Shown one piece after another: positions 21,386 to 23,064 of a stretch of 23,064 nt of DNA. The first letter of the stretch is position 1. Each line of letters starts with the position of its first letter. The translations under genes were made by a program, and so were the position numbers. Source of the DNA: Deltaproteobacteria bacterium (lineage in GTDB: Bacteria; Desulfobacterota; DSM-4660; Desulfatiglandales; HGW-15); NCBI GenBank assembly GCA_019308525.1, contig JAFDIC010000016.1, positions 1-23,064 on the forward strand. The letters are read 5' to 3'. The notes beneath the pieces were generated by a model that was not told the DNA's origin, did not search any database, and saw only the letters and a program-made list of their open reading frames with translations.

Positions 21386-21847
21386 TATCCTTTTACAGGG
21401 CCTACCTCCAGTCGCCACGAATGGTGCGTGCAACAGCCACAAACCTCTGATTGCAGTTGCGTCAAGAGATCCTTGCTGCTGGAGGTGGCGCATATCTCCG
21501 CTTTATGAGCGGCTTGCATAATGCGCTACCTTTCTCTTCTTGAAGTTCTTGAGCTTCATGAAGCGATAATAAGATCCTGAATCAGCACCACCAGTTCGAC
21601 TGGAGGCGCTGATTTTGTTGGCGGGCAAGTGATCTCGGGCGCTATGCATGATTTGCAAACAACTTGACAGCCATAATGGATCCCATGATAGTATGACCCA
21701 GGATAAAAACCTTTAAGTCCGCGGGTACTGAGGACATTTTTGATGGTATCGCATCTCAAGCAGCTCGAAGATGCTGCCCTCAATCAATTTGGCCGGTTGC
21801 TCGCCGCAAATTGGATCAAATCAACCGGGTTCGCGAGATCAATAATC
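21386..21847. other. Gene-free stretch between repeat array and inverted-repeat element
   Basis: About 460 bp with no supported gene. A minus-strand frame at 21556-21783 encodes five Cys in LRCDTIKN, GCQVVCKSCIAPEITCP and neighbours, but it needs a TTG start, lacks a ribosome-binding site and resembles no family I recognise. It may be a decayed transposon fragment. Confidence 0.4.
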
Positions 21848-21916
21848 TATGGGGTCAATTCTACGGTTGACTATTGCTAAAGATGAGCAGGATTCAACAA
21901 TACGCTTGACCCCATA
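21848..21916. mobile_element. 69-bp inverted-repeat mini-element
   Basis: TATGGGGTCAA (21848-21858) and TTGACCCCATA (21906-21916) are exact 11-bp inverted ends. The inside contains a GGTTGACTATTGCT and an AGATGAGCAGGATTCAACAA segment. Size and termini fit a REP/MITE-like unit of the kind mobilised by RAYT transposases; a broken RAYT lies 675 bp downstream. Confidence 0.6.
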
Positions 21917-21961
21917 ACTCTGCTGTTGTTGTGCAGGTCTAAGACACTGATTCTCTATGCT

Positions 21962-22558
21962 ATGTTGTTGAAGATAATTCTATTCGTAGTTCTCGGACTA
22001 TCGCTAGTAGTCGCCGCTGCCTTGGCATACGGTTCTCGCCGGTGGCAATCGGGCACGAAATCCTTGCACACCAGGTTGGAGGCATTGCGCGTTCCCATTG
22101 AACCTGCAAGATATGACTCCAAGGAATTGAGTGGATTGCCTGTGCCGGTGCAGCGTTACTTCCGTGCGGTACTCCCTGACGGCCAACGGATGATCTTGGC
22201 CGTGACCATTGAACACGCCGGCACTTTCAATATGAGCGAAACGGGCGAAGAATGGAGGCCGTTCACTTCAACCCAGCGAGTGATATTGAAACGCCAGGGG
22301 TTTGTCTGGAATGGCAAAATCAAGATGGCGCCCGGCCTGACGGCCCGAGTGCATGATGCCTACATCGCAGGCGAAGGGATTCTGAACGCAACGCTCTTTG
22401 GGCTTATACCAGTGGCGAATCTCCGGGGAACGCCGGAGATGGCACATGGTGAATTGATGCGTTTTCTTGCTGAGGCAGCGTGGTTTCCAACAGCGCTCCT
22501 GCCAAGCCAGGGCGTGCAATGGGAACCGGCAGACGATTTCTCAGCCAAAGCAACTTGA
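21962..22558 (+). pseudogene. DUF6544-type membrane-anchored protein, C-terminal truncation
   Basis: A 198-residue remnant starting MLLKIILFVVLGLSLVVAAA with one N-terminal membrane anchor. It is followed by LSGLPVPVQRYFRAVLPDGQ, FVWNGKIKMAPGLTARVHDA, LMRFLAEAAWFPTALLPSQG and VQWEPADDFSAKAT. The VPRYFRxVL and R(F/Y)LAEAxWFPTALLPSxGVxWE blocks are typical of a widespread uncharacterised family (DUF6544) of about 260-290 residues. The gene stops right after DDFSAKAT, where intact members continue for some 70 residues, and a RAYT element begins 33 bases later. Truncation by that element is the likely cause. The first ATG at 21926 would add 12 residues ahead of the membrane anchor. Confidence 0.65.
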
Positions 22559-22590
22559 CGGGATGCATATGATATCGTAAGATCGTTTGC

Positions 22591-22887
22591 ATGCCAAGAC
22601 AACCAAGACTGAATGCCCCCGGCGTCCTCCACCATGTGATGGGAAGGGGGATAGAGGGTATCAAGATATTTCGCAGCAACACCGACCAGGAGGATTCCCT
22701 CACTAGCCTTGAAGCACTGTGCAAAAACGAAGTCTGGAAGATCTATGCACTGGCCCTCCTGGACAACCATTTCCACCTGCCGGCAAGGACGGGAAAAGAA
22801 CCTGTGTCCGTCAATATGAGGGAAACTCCTGACCGCTATTCCACTGGCCTGACTGTGGGTGAACACGCGCAGACAGGCAGTCCATAG
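22591..22887 (+). pseudogene. REP-associated tyrosine transposase, N-terminal part, frameshifted
   Basis: The frame starts MPRQPRLNAPGVLHHVMGRG, then IEGIKIFRSNTDQED, then the HUH-type metal motif LALLDNHFHLPARTGKEPVS. RAYT/IS200-like Y1 enzymes nick single-stranded DNA at REP hairpins using the HxH pair and a later Tyr. Homology breaks at VNMRETPDRYSTG; one extra G near 22820 would explain it, since the +1 frame reads MRKLLT, the normal continuation. The catalytic Tyr region and the C-terminus are lost. It belongs to a different subfamily from the relic at 5826 (MPRQPRLNAPG against MPRRARIDTPG). Confidence 0.75.
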
Positions 22888-23064
22888 CGGTAAGTGAGCT
22901 TGTCGTTTTGCCTAAAGGAGTGGTCGATTGGGGTCGCCATGCTGAGTGTTTAAACCTATTGGTGAAAAAGCAAAAAGGACCCCGTATTTATATCCCATAC
23001 GGCCTTTCTTTGATACTGAAAAGGGCTCCATTGGCAAAGACACGTGGACAAAGAGTATAGCGGT
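22888..23064 (+). other. Unassigned window end
   Basis: After the RAYT fragment a frame from about 22870 to 23059 reads SELVVLPKGVVDWGRHAECL and then LLVKKQKGPRIYIPYG before a TAG. It has no start codon in context and I do not recognise it. It may be relic coding DNA continuing outside the window's logic. Confidence 0.25.

Noticed and set aside
21230..21508. 92-residue plus-strand frame with repeated CRSNFQLRAFL
   Set aside because: It is an artefact of the 33-bp repeat (33 is divisible by 3). It has no ribosome-binding site, and the opposite strand shows the same kind of artificial peptide repeat.
21556..21783. Cys-rich 75-residue minus-strand protein
   Set aside because: It requires a TTG start without ribosome-binding site, matches no family I know and lies among repeat DNA.
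1..23064. CRISPR array, tRNA or rRNA genes
   Set aside because: The only regular repeat (33 bp, 21262-21385) has no variable spacers, and no tRNA or rRNA signature was recognised by eye.

Overview
The window looks like chromosomal DNA of an anaerobic, Gram-negative bacterium, most likely a deltaproteobacterium / Desulfobacterota member. That assignment is inference. It rests on an NrfD/TorD respiratory molybdoenzyme fragment, a pyrogallol-transhydroxylase-type molybdoenzyme, an OmpA-type lipoprotein, a Tat-exported binding protein and REP-associated tyrosine transposase (RAYT) relics. No rRNA, tRNA or CRISPR array was seen.

Layout. (1) 1-1396: the 3' end of an NrfD/PsrC-type quinone-reacting membrane subunit, overlapping a TorD-family chaperone. 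(2) 1393-5000: an accessory stretch of toxin-antitoxin genes and wreckage. It holds a BrnT start fused to an IS4/IS1634-type transposase relic, an intact Phd-antitoxin/PIN-toxin pair, an intact yefM-yoeB pair with a readable promoter/operator, a HicB fragment, the decayed 3' part of a group II intron, a small HTH-like protein, and a HicB gene followed by a cut-short HicA. (3) 5053-7053: an OmpA/glycine-zipper lipoprotein, an internally deleted RAYT element bounded by 17-bp inverted repeats, and about 730 bp of non-coding DNA with inverted repeats. (4) 7054-20251: a co-oriented catabolic cluster of about 13 kb. (5) 20460-21149: an AbrB-antitoxin/PIN-toxin pair with its own promoter. (6) 21262-23064: a 33-bp repeat array, a 69-bp inverted-repeat element, a truncated DUF6544-type gene and a broken RAYT.

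The centre of interest is region 4. A complete branched-chain-amino-acid-type ABC importer (binding protein, two ATPases, two permeases) is followed by large and small subunits closely resembling pyrogallol:phloroglucinol transhydroxylase. Next come a RidA-fold protein lacking the archetypal catalytic Arg, an IclR regulator, a DUF362 protein with four C-terminal cysteines, a metal-dependent cyclase-family hydrolase and a second, Tat-exported binding protein paralogous to the first. The working model is uptake of a small phenolic or related ring compound, reductant-neutral hydroxyl transfer on the ring by the Mo enzyme, and later hydrolytic ring opening by the cyclase, under IclR control. No phloroglucinol reductase or gallate decarboxylase is present in the window. 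The exact substrate, and the roles of the RidA-like and DUF362 proteins, are unknown, so this may be a variant pathway and not the textbook gallate route.
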